DNA of 49,888 nucleotides, taken from the NCBI GenBank assembly GCA_001642005.1, contig LWCA01000123.1:1-49888 (forward strand), written 5' to 3'. Shown piece by piece: positions 10,398-23,633 of the stretch. Numbering within the stretch: the stretch's first letter is position 1; each line of letters opens with the position of its first letter. The translations under genes and the position numbers were made by a program. The stretch is from Intoshia linei. Its lineage: Eukaryota; Orthonectida; Rhopaluridae. The notes below the pieces were generated by a model. It saw only the letters and a program-made list of their open reading frames with translations, was not told the DNA's origin and searched no databases.

Positions 10398-13300
10398 ATG
10401 TCTGAACAAAGTATTTTATTGATAAAATATGCGGAAATGGGCGATTCCGCCCCCATGCAAAAATTGATTAATGAATCATTCCAATTGATTGATTTCTATT
10501 TTACCGACATTATGAACCGCAATGCAATGGATCTAGCTATAGAAAATGAACATTTGGGAGTTATTATACTTTAATGTAGACTAATAAACAATATATAGGT
10601 TATAGAAGTATTAATGAATTACATCCATTCAGACCAAATATACGCTAGTCTAATGCTTTCGATCAATTTAGACTTGGAAGATTTAGCAGTAGTCATTTTA
10701 AGGTATATTACTTAAAATTATATATTAAAACAATGGGTACTTAAATGTAACGACTATAAAGGTATGCTCGTCCAAAGACACTAACAAATTTTAACATTAA
10801 TAAAATCTATTAAACTTTCATTTCCGGTAGAATAATATTTTTCAGTACACCCAAATTTCTGAAATTTCTAAAAACTAATTGTAACACCATTCTCCACAGT
10901 ACAAACTAATGTTAGCAGTAAATTCACATAATTATTTATCATTTAGCCACCCAAGATGTGATTATGAGGAACAACATTATAGTCTCATCTCCAATATATC
11001 ATCCGAATTTACCCCTTTAACTTTGGCAGCATACAAAAACCAATATAGAATTGTAAAAATAATGCTGTCACGTGGTATGATGATTTATGAACCACATATT
11101 GTTGACTGCAGGTGTGGAGATTGTCTAAAAAACGAACAGTTTGATGGGTTACTGTTTGCTCGATACCGTCTGAATACCTACCGTGGTTTATCATCTCAAG
11201 CCTATATTTGCTTGTTCAGCAACGATCCTATATTGACATCGTTTTTACTAGCCAATCTATTCAAAAAACTGTCCAATATAGAAAAACATTATAACGTAAA
11301 TTTTATTATGACATTTATTTATATTAATACTGTATATATTTCATGTTTGTTTTTCAATTCATATAAGAAACTGATTGTTTGTTCATGTTTAAAGACCGTA
11401 GAGATGATTATGGCATATGACGGATCTATGATTCTAAATTTCATATTTTATTTGAATCTCACGGATCTCAGGTATATAGTTTCGGACACCTATGGGGTCC
11501 AGGGACCCCAACCCGGTAACCACTGATGTATGATGAAGTGTATTTATTTTTTATGCAATTCATAATCACCATATTATTGAACTGTCGATGTAAGAAGTTT
11601 GAAACTAATTTATAAAATTTTTTAAAATAAAAAATAAAAAAAAACTTTTTTATAAAATAAACTCAAATATCTTTGCGGTTCACGGGTTAAGAATCACTGG
11701 AATAAAGGAATTACTCATTTTTTAATTAGTACATAAGTTCCTGCCACATTCATATTTCATCCTCATTTTCACCGATTTTTGCCTCTACACGGCCGTGTCT
11801 TCAATGTATTTTTATTATTTTTACTAAAACTCTCATAATTCATACTTCATACCCAATCTCCAATTTCAGTTATTGGTGTAGATCAGTACTTCTCAAAGGG
11901 TCCACAGTAGGGATTGTGATTTCCCAGGAATAATAAAAAATTTTTATTCATATATAATATAGAAGCATTAAAAATTTTAGAAACAAAAAAAAATTTAATT
12001 AATGAAATAACACGAATGTAGATTGAAATTTACAAATTTAATTAGAAAAAAATTTATTTATTTAGATTGTTGAAAAAGTGTTTTAAAACACACATAATAT
12101 TGATAGATTGGTCTTTTAAAAGCATTTTACGTTTTGTAACGAAATTAGAAGCAGTAGAGAAATTTCTTTCATTTTATTTTGACATAGGTTGAACGGTCAT
12201 AAGGCTTCCCTTAATTTTAACAATCTTGATAATAGCGTTCCAATTCGTAACAACTCATAATATTTTTCAAAATAATATTGGAAAAAGAGGATAATTCCCT
12301 TAAGCGTTAGTAATTTGTGGTTTGAATAAGAGGTTTTTAAAAAAGTATTAGATATTTTTCCATTAAGAACTGGAAAATTAGATTTTTTATTTGTGGTTTG
12401 ATGAAGTAGATTTTTGTCATAAAATTTCGTAAAATCGGATTTTTGAAAAGAATATCGGTGTAAGTCAATTTTTCCATAAGGGCTTAGAATGGTATTGTTG
12501 ATTAAATTTTATTAGTGGTGGAATTTTTGAAATGGTAAATTTTAAATACATTCTAATATAATATAATCATATTTTCATAGTAATAACAAATATAAATCAA
12601 ATACAGGTATGTCTCAATTTTTTTCAATTTTCGGGAAATCCCGGGAAATTATTAAATATCCCAGAAATTTTGTCCCGGTTTTTTTCCCGGCACAATCACT
12701 AGTTCATAGTAGTTCACACTATATAACATGAGTTTCCGCTATAGTAATGTATTATTTCAGGAATTAAAACATCACTAAATCCAACTCCAAAAGAGAAAAT
12801 TCAAATTTACCAACACTTGAGGGAAAAATCCCATTTACCAACCCTTAATGAAAAAATCTACTTAATCCAACCAAAAAGAAAAAAATCCACTTTTTTAAAT
12901 TTTTCTTCGAAAATTGCGATTTTATCAAACCATCCGAGAAAACACCTCTTATCTTTCGCGTATTCAGACATTTTTTGATTAAAATTATTTTTTATGATGC
13001 CACAATTTCCACGTTGACCTGAAAAACTGTATAAGAAAATTCATGTTTGTAAAAAGTTTGTTTGTTTAAGTAATTAACGTCAATTTAAAGTTCCAAACTG
13101 CATATGCAGTTCATGAATGTAAGAGTGTTAATTCAAATAATAAAAATTAAATCGTTTATTTCAATAATTAAGGGTCTTAGAGTTTTTAAAATTCCACTCT
13201 TCTATTACAGTTTTTTTCGATGCTGAAATTAAGATCAATTATAATCTCAGAAACTTATATCTCATCCGTCAAAAGTCCCACTTATCCTTTTTTTAAAAAT

Positions 13301-16300
13301 CAAACGAGTCCTATAGTTTAAAAAATATAGACTCTGATACTGACTTTAAAATTATGATAATTGTCTTTAATTTTTTTAAAACATTTAATTTTCAAAAATT
13401 TATGTCTTCAAAACCAAAACCTCAAATTACCCTTTTTACAAAAAATAAAAATAGTCCCAGAAATTTAAAAAAAAATACAGTTCATATATAAAGTAAAGAT
13501 TAGTGTAATTATAATTGATAATTTTAAATACGGTACCAGAATTTATGTTTTTTAAATTGTAAAAATTTTTTTAAGTCACGAAAAAAGATATCATTTTAAT
13601 GTACAAATTTAAAGGAATTAGGATGGTATAGAAAGTGTGTATATATATTTGAAAATATTTATTGTATTTATTCAATTTTTTAGAGTGAATACATAGAAAT
13701 GGAACAAAAATTACATATATTTAGTAAAACATTATTGGATTATATTCATTTAACTGAAGAAGTTGAGGTAGTATTGAATGATATAGGCGATATAAACAAA
13801 CCACCTCCTAAAAAAAATACAAATTTAAATAGATTAAGAATAGCTCTAAATTACAACGAAAAACATGTAATTTTTAAAAAATATTTTTGATACTAAAAAA
13901 CAGGTGTTTCAAAAATTAATATAGCAATATTCTATAATTATTGCAATTTTAGATAATTACAATATAAGATATCAAAATTTAGTTTGTAGCTCATTCAATC
14001 TGTCAGAAAAAGATTACCACTCTATGGTACGGGGAAGCATCTTTTCTGAGAAACAGAAGTCTAAAAAACATACTCCTATTTACTCTGTTTTTTATTTTCG
14101 TATATCCAGTATCATTTGTCATTCAATTAATTGCTCCAAAATCCACCGTAATTTGACAGTAATCCATTCACTTTTATTTTTATATTTTAGGTTGGTTCGT
14201 GGTGCAGAATACCTTTTGTTAAATTTATTACTCATTGTTTATTTTTTGCAATTTTTCTAATTTTTATATTAATTAATGCAATGAACAATAGTGATCAAGT
14301 TAACGAACAAATGACATTTCAATTTTATAATATCACTTTTGAATATTTTGATACATCAATTTCTATCAGTTCATTCCGACAATTTAAATCAAATACTTTT
14401 GAATATTTTGTTTTTTTATTCATAATTGGTAATATTTTAAAAGTAATTGTATAATTATTATAATGATGATTATGTAGGTATATTTTTTCAAGAAATTATT
14501 CAGTTGTATCACGTCGGGTTTGCTGATTATGCTGTATCTCCCTTTAATATTATTGATAGTTTCAGTTTGATGCTGTATTTTATCACATTTGCCTTAAGAT
14601 ATGTTTCCTTTTATTATGTAATTTTATTTTTTATTGTAAAATAATTTTTTTCAATTTAGACAATGAAAGGGTTTGTATATTTCAAAAGTAATTTGAATAA
14701 TTTGGTTTTATTACATAATTTCGACAATGACGCTATAACTCATTATTATTGGATTAATGGAGGTTGATATACATTTTTTACAATTCAATATATTTATAGA
14801 TCGAAAGAGGTGGTTTTACAGTGATCCATATATTGTAAGCGAAACTACATATGCTATTGCTAATTTTCTCAGTTTTACCAAACTATCCAGTTATTTAGCC
14901 GCCGATGAACATTTGGGTCCACTACAATTGGCTTTGATGAGAATGATCAATGTAATAATCCATACTAATCAATAATCTTAAATTTAGGATTTTTTAAAAT
15001 TCTTGGCAGTTCTACTTATTATTATGTTTGGCTTTGTGGTAATACATTATGTATTCATATTAATATTCTTACTCGCGTAAAATCAAATGGCTATATCAGC
15101 GGTAGGGCTCGCAAAAAACCGAAAATTTTAAAACCGATTTTATTCGACTATCATTTATATAAAACCGATTTCAAGCCCTAATCAGCGGTTACAAAAATAC
15201 TTGCAGTGCCTTTGTTACTAGAATAATTGTAAATGTAGTTATTGTTATCTACATTACTCTGAAGGACTCAATTTCGGAAAATAGCATTTACGATACTGTG
15301 TCACTCTCGAAAACGGTATTATTAGTGGGATTTTTTATAATTTAGGAATTAATTTTTTAAATTAACGATAACACACTAATACATACAATTTTATCCAAAC
15401 AAACGATTGAGTTAATGTAAAAAGTGTATGTCTATGTGTCTACGTGTCTGTGTGTCTGTTGTCATTTAATTAATAAAAGTCGTAAAATTTTAAAAATACC
15501 AATTTCTAATACAGTTATTCGAGGATAAGATTTTATCGCACATTTTATTGTTGAAATTGGTCCTTCAGAGTCAAAAACACAAAGTATCTTTTTTAAAATC
15601 AAACTAGTCATAGAATTAAAAATAATATTCAATCTGGTACAGATTTTAAAACTAAATTTAGATTGCTTTACGTAATCTTTACTGGTACTATCATAAAGAC
15701 ATAATAGACAGTGCTTTTGGAACGTTATTATTTCAATAAAATGATTCAAATACATTTTAGATATGAAAGTTCGTTTAAAACAATATTTTGGTCTTTATTT
15801 GGCATGTCAGATCTGATTTCAATGGAAATATCGAAAGACTATGATGCTGGAATATTAACGAACCGTGCTGGCTTAATAATGTTTGGGTTATACAATTTTA
15901 TTGCAGTTATCATTCTATGTAATTGAATGATTTCATAAAATATTATATTAAATTTTCATTAAAATACAAATCTATTTAGTAAACATGCTTATTGCAATGA
16001 TGACAAAGTCATATGAAAATATTAAAGTAATTATACAAATGATACAAGATTAAATTGTAACTTTTCTGATATAGAACGATTCAGATACTGAATGGAAATA
16101 TGCTCGAACAAAGTTGTATTTAGAATACACCAAGGGTGGGGTCGGAATGCCAATAATTTTAAATTTGATTCCAAACGTTTCATATTTTTTCAGAAAAGTT
16201 TTCAAAGTGGAATTATGGAAATATGTCACAGTAATCTTTAAAATTTCATTGTTAACTGTAATATTTTTAGAAAAAATGTAGTTGTTTGAGAAGAAAAGAT

Positions 16301-19131
16301 AAAAAATCCATTACCCCTCTACACAATGACAAGAAAAGTTCCATCAATGCCGGGAGAACGTATTTTGTAAGATTTTAAATTATGCATATTTTTATAATTT
16401 ATATCTTCAATTCATATCAATATGTTATATGTTTGTTTTAACCTATAAAAACAAAAAAATTCACGTAGTGTTGTTTTTTTTTGTTAAATTTTCTTCTGAA
16501 CAGTAATGAAATCTCTTATTAGGCATAATAATAATAGTTCTGGGGTCTTGTCAGTTGTACCAACGTTATATAAATTTTAAAACATAATTGTATTGCCATT
16601 ATAAGATAGTTCTGTTGTAGAACAAGCAGCGTGGTTCTATGTCCGTATATATCTAATTCAGGGTTTCTTAACCTTTTTTAAATTTAGTACCCCGTTAGTC
16701 AACTATTTCTAGTACATCTATAAAAAATAAAAAAGTGGTCCACTAGGTGCAAAAGATTTCCGATCCCTAGTTTAAGTCTTAATAAAGATGTATAAAAAAG
16801 TGTATTATTTGTTATATAAAATCAAATATTTTTTAATATTATCTTTTAAATAGTTTCTTTGTTTTGTTAGTAGGTGGTTTAATAAGCTGAAGCTCCTTTC
16901 GACTGCAATTGAGGTTGACGGGGCATTCCGTAAATAGCTGTATAAAATTGGAGGTTTCGATTGATCAACGTTAATCATAATATTTGTAATGTCGTTCTTT
17001 TTCAATCTGTTTATAACATAGTCATTGATATTGGCTGGGTCTGGGAAGAAATTGATATCATTCATGAGCTTGAATGATTTTTCAATACTAAAGTTGTTTT
17101 CTTCGGTCCTATCAATAATATCAATTAAAGATTGATAGCCACTTAATTCAATTAATTCATGATGCAAATTTGAATTTGACAATGCTTTCTTTGCTCTTTG
17201 CATAATAACCCCCTCACCATCGATACCATCAATTATATCTTTAAAATTTTTTAAATTATGCATATAATAGACACTAGCTTTAAGCTAGCTACCCCATCTA
17301 GTTATAATGGGTCGAGGTGGATATCCAATATTATGGAATAACCCTCGAATATCTTTATTTTTTAAAGTAAGAAATTTGAATCCTCGTGATTAATTCATCA
17401 ACAAGTACGTATTTTTATTACGTGCTATAAAAACTATTACATAAATTAAAATATTTTTTTTATAACATCTTTTTGTTGCTTTTATATATTCGATAAACAT
17501 ATTTGTTAACTGCAATAATGTATAATTTAAATATTATACTTTAATAAAGCTTATATGTTCATTTCTATCATTTATTGATTATGTTCGATATTTATAGGGT
17601 GGTTTTTAAAAATATCAAAATACTATTTTTACTTTGAATTTTAAGGCATCATTTTTTTATTTTTTAGAGGGGTGCTAAATTTAAAAAAGGTTAAGAAATC
17701 TGATCTAGAGAAAAGCACTAATTAAATTATATAAATATTTATTTAAAAGCAATTTTTAACTTCTCACTAGAAAACGAAAAAAAATTATATTTAAATTACC
17801 GTGCAGCATCAATTAAGAATAAGCAAAATTGTTCACGAGTTAGATCCAAATTTTTAATTATATCATCAAAAGTATGAATGACCATTTGTCCGTTCATACT
17901 ACTTGTAATATTTTTACAATCATATAATATTACATTCTGAGATTTTTCTAATGTTCCGATCATAGTATTAATGGTAACTAGTATTAAAATAATTTAACTT
18001 TTAAAAATAAAATTTAACTTTTGAAAATATTTTTTAATTTTATTAACTTTATTAACTTAACTTTAATTAGCCAATTAATACACCCAAAATTATTATCATT
18101 ATGATTGTAATTTAATGCTTATGAACATATCAAAATTTTCCCTAGTTAAAAAATAATCGCCCTAGTTATAACTCAGCGTTTCCTAAATGCCAGTTTGCGA
18201 ACCAGTACTGATTCGTGAAAAAATTTCACTAATTAGAAGTCAATTAATGCGTTTTTTATTTATTTTTTTTAAAGGTTGCCTAGTAATTGTCATTTAATGC
18301 CCTCACGTGAAAAAAGTGATGGAACCCCTATTATGACTGATATGTGTAATATATTTTTTACTTACATAACATTGAATGTCTATGTGTCTGTTTGTCCGTG
18401 TGTTTATATTTTTAAATAAAAGAGTACATTGGATTTTTCACCCTGATATTAACTCAAATTCATCAACTGAAAAATAAACATCAACATTCCCCGCGAAAAA
18501 CTTAAAAGTAGATATTTGGTTTTTTAAATTCTATAACAGTTGCCGTCAATTTTTTAAATATACGGTAACAGACACACATACGTTCAATTTTATATAAGTA
18601 AAGGATTAGTTATTTTTCTTTTAAAAATACACATTTTCTAACTGACAGCTTTATCAAAAGCTTATTTATTTTATTTTACATATGTGACAACATAAAATAT
18701 GTGAATAATTATTAATATTTAGACAATAGTTAAGAATTTGGTTCAATGTTACATTAATGATCACAAACATGTTAGCTCGCGACATCAGAGTATATTTATT
18801 TTATTATTATTCAATAATTTATAAAGATGACATCAAGGAAATGAAACAGGACATGACTGGCATACGATACGACATATCAAACGACGTCAAAAGATACAAC
18901 GAGAATTTGAAAAGTAAATTAATGGATTCAAATGTCACCCTTGTTGACAAAATAACTAATGTACATGAAAACCTGATTAAATATATGAAGCAAAATGAAC
19001 AATTTCAATCAAATTATGAAAATTACGTAATCAATTATGATGAACATCAAGTTTTTTTGGATAATCAGGATGATGATGACTATACACAAAATATCAAACA
19101 ATTAACAAAAATGTTAATAAATATTAAATAA
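10398..19131 (+). CDS. TRPC-family cation channel
   Basis: Exons read: 10398-10559, 10599-10702, 10846-10880, 10916-11295, 13684-13866, 13983-14147, 14191-14428, 14478-14617, 14660-14762, 14800-14951, 14988-15038, 15761-15918, 15980-16026, 16075-16224, 16271-16366, 18723-18789, 18827-19131; about 845 aa. N-terminal ankyrin-type repeats (TPLTLAAYKN, then CRCGDC) lead to the TRP linker, six membrane segments, a pore with FWSLFG, S6 ending LLNMLIAMMTKSYENI, and the TRP box EWKYARTKL. These are diagnostic of canonical TRP channels, non-selective Ca2+-permeable channels of the plasma membrane downstream of phospholipase C. The frame between S5 (15038) and the pore exon (15761) does not join, so a small pore-linker exon is missing from my model. 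The 35-bp intron at 10881-10915 is inferred from phase. Introns of 37 bp occur at 14763 and 18790, while others hold transposons. Confidence 0.9.
11440..13620. repeat. Repeat cluster in TRPC intron 4
   Basis: The large intron 11296-13683 contains the 3' end of a family B hAT-like repeat (about 11440-11525, ending AACCACTG), internal family B pieces (about 12270-12560 plus, 12770-12960 minus) and a minus-strand family A copy (about 13130-13480). No exon was found within it. Confidence 0.55.
15103..15180 (+). mobile_element. 78-bp hAT-like MITE with perfect 8-bp target duplication
   Basis: The element starts TAGGGCTCGC and ends AAGCCCTA, giving short inverted ends, and is flanked on both sides by ATCAGCGG (15095-15102 and 15181-15188). 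Eight-base target duplications are typical of hAT transposition. It lies in the TRPC intron between S5 and the pore exon, near where one exon is missing from my model. Confidence 0.75.
15240..15660. repeat. Two family A fragments head to head (inverted repeat)
   Basis: A plus-strand 3' portion (about 15240-15400) is followed after about 25 bp by a minus-strand portion (about 15425-15660). Together they can fold into a long hairpin in the TRPC pre-mRNA intron. Confidence 0.55.
16659..17702 (-). mobile_element. hAT transposon, non-autonomous derivative with C-terminal transposase piece
   Basis: The ends are near-perfect inverted repeats of about 35 bp, starting CAGGGTTTCTTAACC at 16659 and mirrored up to 17702. 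Flanks ATCTAATT and ATCTAGAG share their first five bases, consistent with a decayed 8-bp duplication. Inside, the minus strand from 17263 to 16805 encodes 152 residues that include the hAT dimerisation signature: SYLRNAPSTSIAVERSFSLL at about residues 109-128, then KQRNYLKDNI. The N-terminal zinc finger and catalytic core are absent in this 1.04-kb element, so it cannot mobilise itself. It lies in the TRPC intron between 16366 and 18723. Confidence 0.85.
18174..18330 (+). mobile_element. 157-bp hAT-like MITE
   Basis: The ends CAGCGTTTCC and GGAACCCCTA are imperfect inverted repeats, and the flanks TTATAACT and TTATGACT match at seven of eight bases. Related sequence without a clear left end occurs at about 24410-24515. 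The element is in a TRPC intron. Confidence 0.65.
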
Positions 19132-19139
19132 ATCAAAAT

Positions 19140-20310
19140 AATTATTTTTGAACGGGAATCCGTCGATTATTTGGTTAAAATTTTTTTCTAGGTCAACTGG
19201 AATAAACTATATCAAAATAATATTTTTTTTAGATTCTAGGACTTTGTTATTGAATATTTTTTGTAGTTATTTTAGTAGTATAACATAGTTTAGAAATAAA
19301 AAAAATGAATATTAAGTGATTTATTGACCTTAAATGCGTCAATTTGTCAGATTCACTATAAGGCAGTGTTTCCCAACCTTATTTATGCTAGACCCCACTT
19401 TCACTCTATAAAAAATCCCAGGTCCCACTGAAAAAAATAAGCTTATAGTGTAAGCTGTAATTTTTTTAAAAATATTGGACTATTTTCATGTTTAAAAAAC
19501 AATAATCTGGGTTTTGATCGTAAAAATGCACTTTTTTAATGTTTCGATTTTAAAAAATATATCAGCATGTATGTTCTATAAAATAACGGGAGATTCTTAA
19601 AACAAAACGTAATTTGTGGTTTTGACCAAGATGTGCGTTTCTGATGCTGATATTTGCGACAATCCTAATGAATATAAAACGCGTGCCAGAATTTATTTTT
19701 AAAAAAGGGTAAATTGGGTTTATGACCATAAATCTCCATTTCTGAAATGACATTTACAATAAAATATCATTCTCGAAAAACGGTATTATAAATGTTGTTT
19801 TTTAACTTGATATAACTGTATAATCTGTAATTTTTTTTAAAATCTAGGGTTGTTTTCATTTTTATAAAAAAGGTAATCATGGTTTATGATAGTAAAAATT
19901 ACCTATTTTTAGGTTACCATTTATGATAATGATTATGAATTTAAAAACCATCCCAGATCCTATGTTATATAAAATTCCAGGACTTTCTTAATTTTTCAAA
20001 AAAGGGTAATTTGTGGTTATGACAGTGAAGATATAAAATTTTGAAATTGAAAATTATGTTAATATTGATGAATTTAAAACGTTTTATTAGAATGTGTATT
20101 TTTTATAATACTGGGACGGTTTTGAAGTTAAAAACAAAGCCAATTAGAATTTTTAACCTTTTAGGACTCAATTTCTAAAATTGAAATTTGCGCTAAAACA
20201 CCACTCTGGAAAAACTGTTATAAGAATATGGACTTTGTAAAACTCGACTGCCCTTACTTTCTTAAATAAGCTGGAACAAATATATAAATAAACAAATAAA
20301 CAGACATACA
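19140..20310 (+). repeat. Long copy of interspersed repeat family A
   Basis: This is the longest copy of the family, running from the 5' phrase GAATCCGTCGATTATTTGG through several internally similar units of about 130 bp to the 3' tail. A CAGTGTTTCCCAACC hAT-like end interrupts it at about 19364-19440. It fills the space between the TRPC and TyrRS genes and has no coding capacity I can see. Confidence 0.65.
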
Positions 20311-20449
20311 TTTTTAACCATTTTACTTCATATAATTAAGGCCAACAATAAATAGATTACAGCAGCTTAAACATCATCAATAATTTTTTGAATTAAAAAA
20401 CAAAATTTTTAGAATTTTACATGTATTTATAAACCAAATTATCAACCAA

Positions 20450-23272
20450 ATGAACTTTATTCAACGAAATTCAAAGATATTAAAAAAACACTTACCAATA
20501 AAGAAATGTATCCTTGTTCGAGGAATTTCTAGTTTTATTAATTTTGAAAAGATTGATAAATCAGATATATCCCATTTAAAAGACAGATTTCTCGTTAAAA
20601 ATATATTTCCCAGTGATAGGTAATTTATTACGATAATTAATAAATAAATATGCATACAATTATAAGTCAGTGATTGTCATTTTTGTTCATTTACATTAAT
20701 AAACAAAATGATGTTGGTAGTAAAATTGTTTTTTTATCACTTCTTTCATTTCACAACCGGGTCCGGTTGCGAATGACTAATGCAATTAAACACGTTATGG
20801 CGAGAACAAAACAAGTATTTAATTTATTTCATTAATTCATTGAATTTAAATTAGAGTTGACCAACTTAATAATCTTTTACGTGAAAGACAGACTGTTTAC
20901 CTAGGAATAGACGCCACATCAAATTCATTACACTTGGGTCATTTGATTCCTCTCTTAACATGTTTCCATCTCAATATGATGGGACATGGAGTTATTATTT
21001 TGATTGGTAATTTTTATTAATAAAAATAAGAATAAATTTCCCAATGTTTTTATATACAAATGGATTTATATTAGCCATATAACGCCGAACCTACAATACC
21101 AGAGTGACCTCTTTTGACGAAAAATTTCTGAAGTGGCGCCTAACTTTTGCAAATTGAGCATTTAATATGATTTTATTTTTGAATATCATTAATATTTTGT
21201 GTATCAAATTTAACATGAAAGTTTAGACCAGTGGAGGGGCTAGAGTAATATGCATGGTGTGTGAAAAAAATGCATATTTTTATAGACCTATTTTTGATTT
21301 TCTGTCTCTAATTTGGTAGGGTGGGCTCGGTAATTGATCTAAGCCTAGTGCTCTATGATAATTTTTCATAGCAAGAATTGCAAACTTTTAAATTAACTTA
21401 TAGGTGATTGTACGGCTTGTATTGGAGATCCTAGTGGTCATACGAAAGATAGAAATGTAGATGATAAAATTAAATATAATGCCAAATGTTTGTCTGATTC
21501 AGTCAATTCTATCTATAATAATATAAACCGGGATATAGAATTAACGTCAGATTTTAGGTTATTATAAATTGCAATACTTATAATTATTTTAAACATTTTA
21601 AATTTAGAATTTTATTCAATTCAGAGTGGTACAATGATATTAATTGCATAGATTTCGTTTCCAATGCTTGTAAAAATATTAGAACAAAAACATTACTTAC
21701 TCGTGAGAGGTTTTTATTAAATTAAAGATTTATTAAAGATTAATCCTTTTTTTGATAAAGTTTTTTAAGGGTTGCAAAAAAATAATAAAATGTCCTTTTT
21801 GTGGGTTACAAAAAGATTAAACCTTTATTAAAATACTTTTACCTTGATATTACTAAATAGCGTTAAACAGCGAATGAAAAGTCAACATGGTCTTTCACTG
21901 TCTGAATTTATTTATCCCGTGTTCCAAGCTTATGATTGGTATCACATGTTAAGAAAATATCAAGTGAAAATTCAAATTGGTGGAGACGACCAACATGGGA
22001 ATATACTGACTGGGTTTGAATATATTAGAAGAAATTTGTCTGAATTTGTATTTGGTCTAACTACTCCACTTTTGACGGATTCCACCGGCGCAAAAATTGG
22101 AAAATCAAGTGAAAACGCTTCTCTAGTCAATTTGTCACCTGATAAAACACTTCCGTACACCTTTTATCAAGTATTTTTAACTTTGTGTTAATTTTAAAAA
22201 TAAATTTTAGAATTTTTACAATACACCAGATTTCATGTTAGACGTGTATTTACGTCAATTTACCTTTTTATCTGAAAATTTTATTGAAAATTTGTTACAA
22301 AATCATAAAGTATGTATGTAATTGTAATCAGTGTTCTCTTTAAGTATCCATATTGGGAATTTTATAATTCTGGCTAAACGTAGAAGCAACACATTACTAA
22401 TAATTTTTAGTAATAAATTATTCATGCCTTGGTCCCCCTATTGAATAAACGTATCTATAAAAATTTATCGAGACTTAAAGAAAATACTGTATAGATTATA
22501 TACTATAGAACATATTTAACAATGAACAATTTAGAAACAACCCCATCTACGTTTGGGTCAAAAAACTCTTGCAAATTCACTATTAAAATTAGTTCATGGA
22601 GGTTTTAATGCTAAAGATAATGATTAATATATGCAGAGCCGAACCTACCCAACTTGAGACTGAAACTGAAAAATAGGTCCCTAAAAAATTCGCACACGAA
22701 AAAGTGTCATATAGCCTTATCCACTTTTCTAAGGCTCTCGGATTGACATTTCAAATTTACCACACATAATTAATATTGACGAGTACATTTTTTAATGCTC
22801 AATTTGGAAAAATGCGGCTCCGAAGAGGTGTCTCTGGGTAGGGTAGGTGGCACTGAATTTTATTTATTTATTTTATTTAATTTAGAAAAAATTTTAAAAG
22901 ACGTAATAGAATTGACAGAATTGATAAACTCGAAAGATGTTCAATTATTATCAAATATTTATAAAAATGACTTAATTCGACTTTTTAAATATTTATACAT
23001 TGAGCTTGAATTTTTTCCAATAAATTTACAAAAATTACTCGAAACTTGTAAACTTTTTGAAAAAAACGGTAAAATATGCATAATGTATTCTTATTTCATT
23101 TATGAAAAATGTAGATATTTCTAAAATTAAAAGTGGTACAATATACGTCAATTTTAAACAGATTAAGGATCAAAATTATAATGTCACTATGAATGATGTT
23201 TTGACCAACGGATCTACTCTGATTAAATATGGAAAGTCAAAATATATATTAATTGTTTGGATTAAACATTAA
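20450..23272 (+). CDS. YARS2: Tyrosyl-tRNA synthetase, mitochondrial type
   Basis: Nine exons join in frame to 464 codons: 20450-20619, 20855-21006, 21404-21557, 21608-21709, 21861-22170, 22211-22309, 22535-22601, 22886-23068, 23115-23272. The enzyme charges tRNA-Tyr with tyrosine using ATP. Class I features are clear: YLGIDATSNSLHLGHLIPLL carries the HIGH-type motif, GGDDQHGNILTG is the tyrosine-binding loop, and KIGKS stands where KMSKS-type motifs occur. The C-terminus has an S4-like RNA-binding segment ending NGSTLIKYGKSKYILIVW. This is the bacterial-type arrangement of mitochondrial TyrRS, and the basic N-terminus fits a targeting peptide (inferred). Introns 2 and 7 each hold a copy of the same small repeat (family C). 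Confidence 0.93.
21075..21335 (-). repeat. Small repeat family C (MITE-like), in TyrRS intron 2
   Basis: Its ends resemble GCCGAACCTACCC and its inverse. It is similar, in opposite orientation, to 22633-22857 and to a short piece at 23450-23520. It has no coding potential. Confidence 0.6.
22630..22857 (+). repeat. Small repeat family C (MITE-like), in TyrRS intron 7
   Basis: It begins GAGCCGAACCTACCC and ends GGGTAGGTGGCACT. The interior phrase CTCCGAAGAGGTGTCTCTGG recurs almost exactly at about 23477-23500, just downstream of the gene. Three copies within 2.5 kb suggest local preference or recent spread. Confidence 0.65.
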
Positions 23273-23633
23273 TATAAACTTTATATAATAAAGTATTCTT
23301 TAACCCTGTAGGTCCTACAATATGAAAATATAATTCATATGGGTTGGGTTACCTATATCTGTGTCTAGCCAATTTTTGGACAATATAAAATAATCTGTTG
23401 AAAGATTTGACGTAATATATAATTGTTACATGTAGACATGATGTAGTTAATTTTTAATGCTCAATTTGGAAAAATGCAACTCCGAAAAGGTGTCTCTGGG
23501 TAGGGTAGGTGGCACTGACATTTATTTCAAATTAATTTAAAGAAACATTACATTTTATTTACAAGTTCATTATGATTTGTAACCATGTTAAGATTTTGAT
23601 TTTTGAGTAATTTACATAGAAGCTAAACGATAA

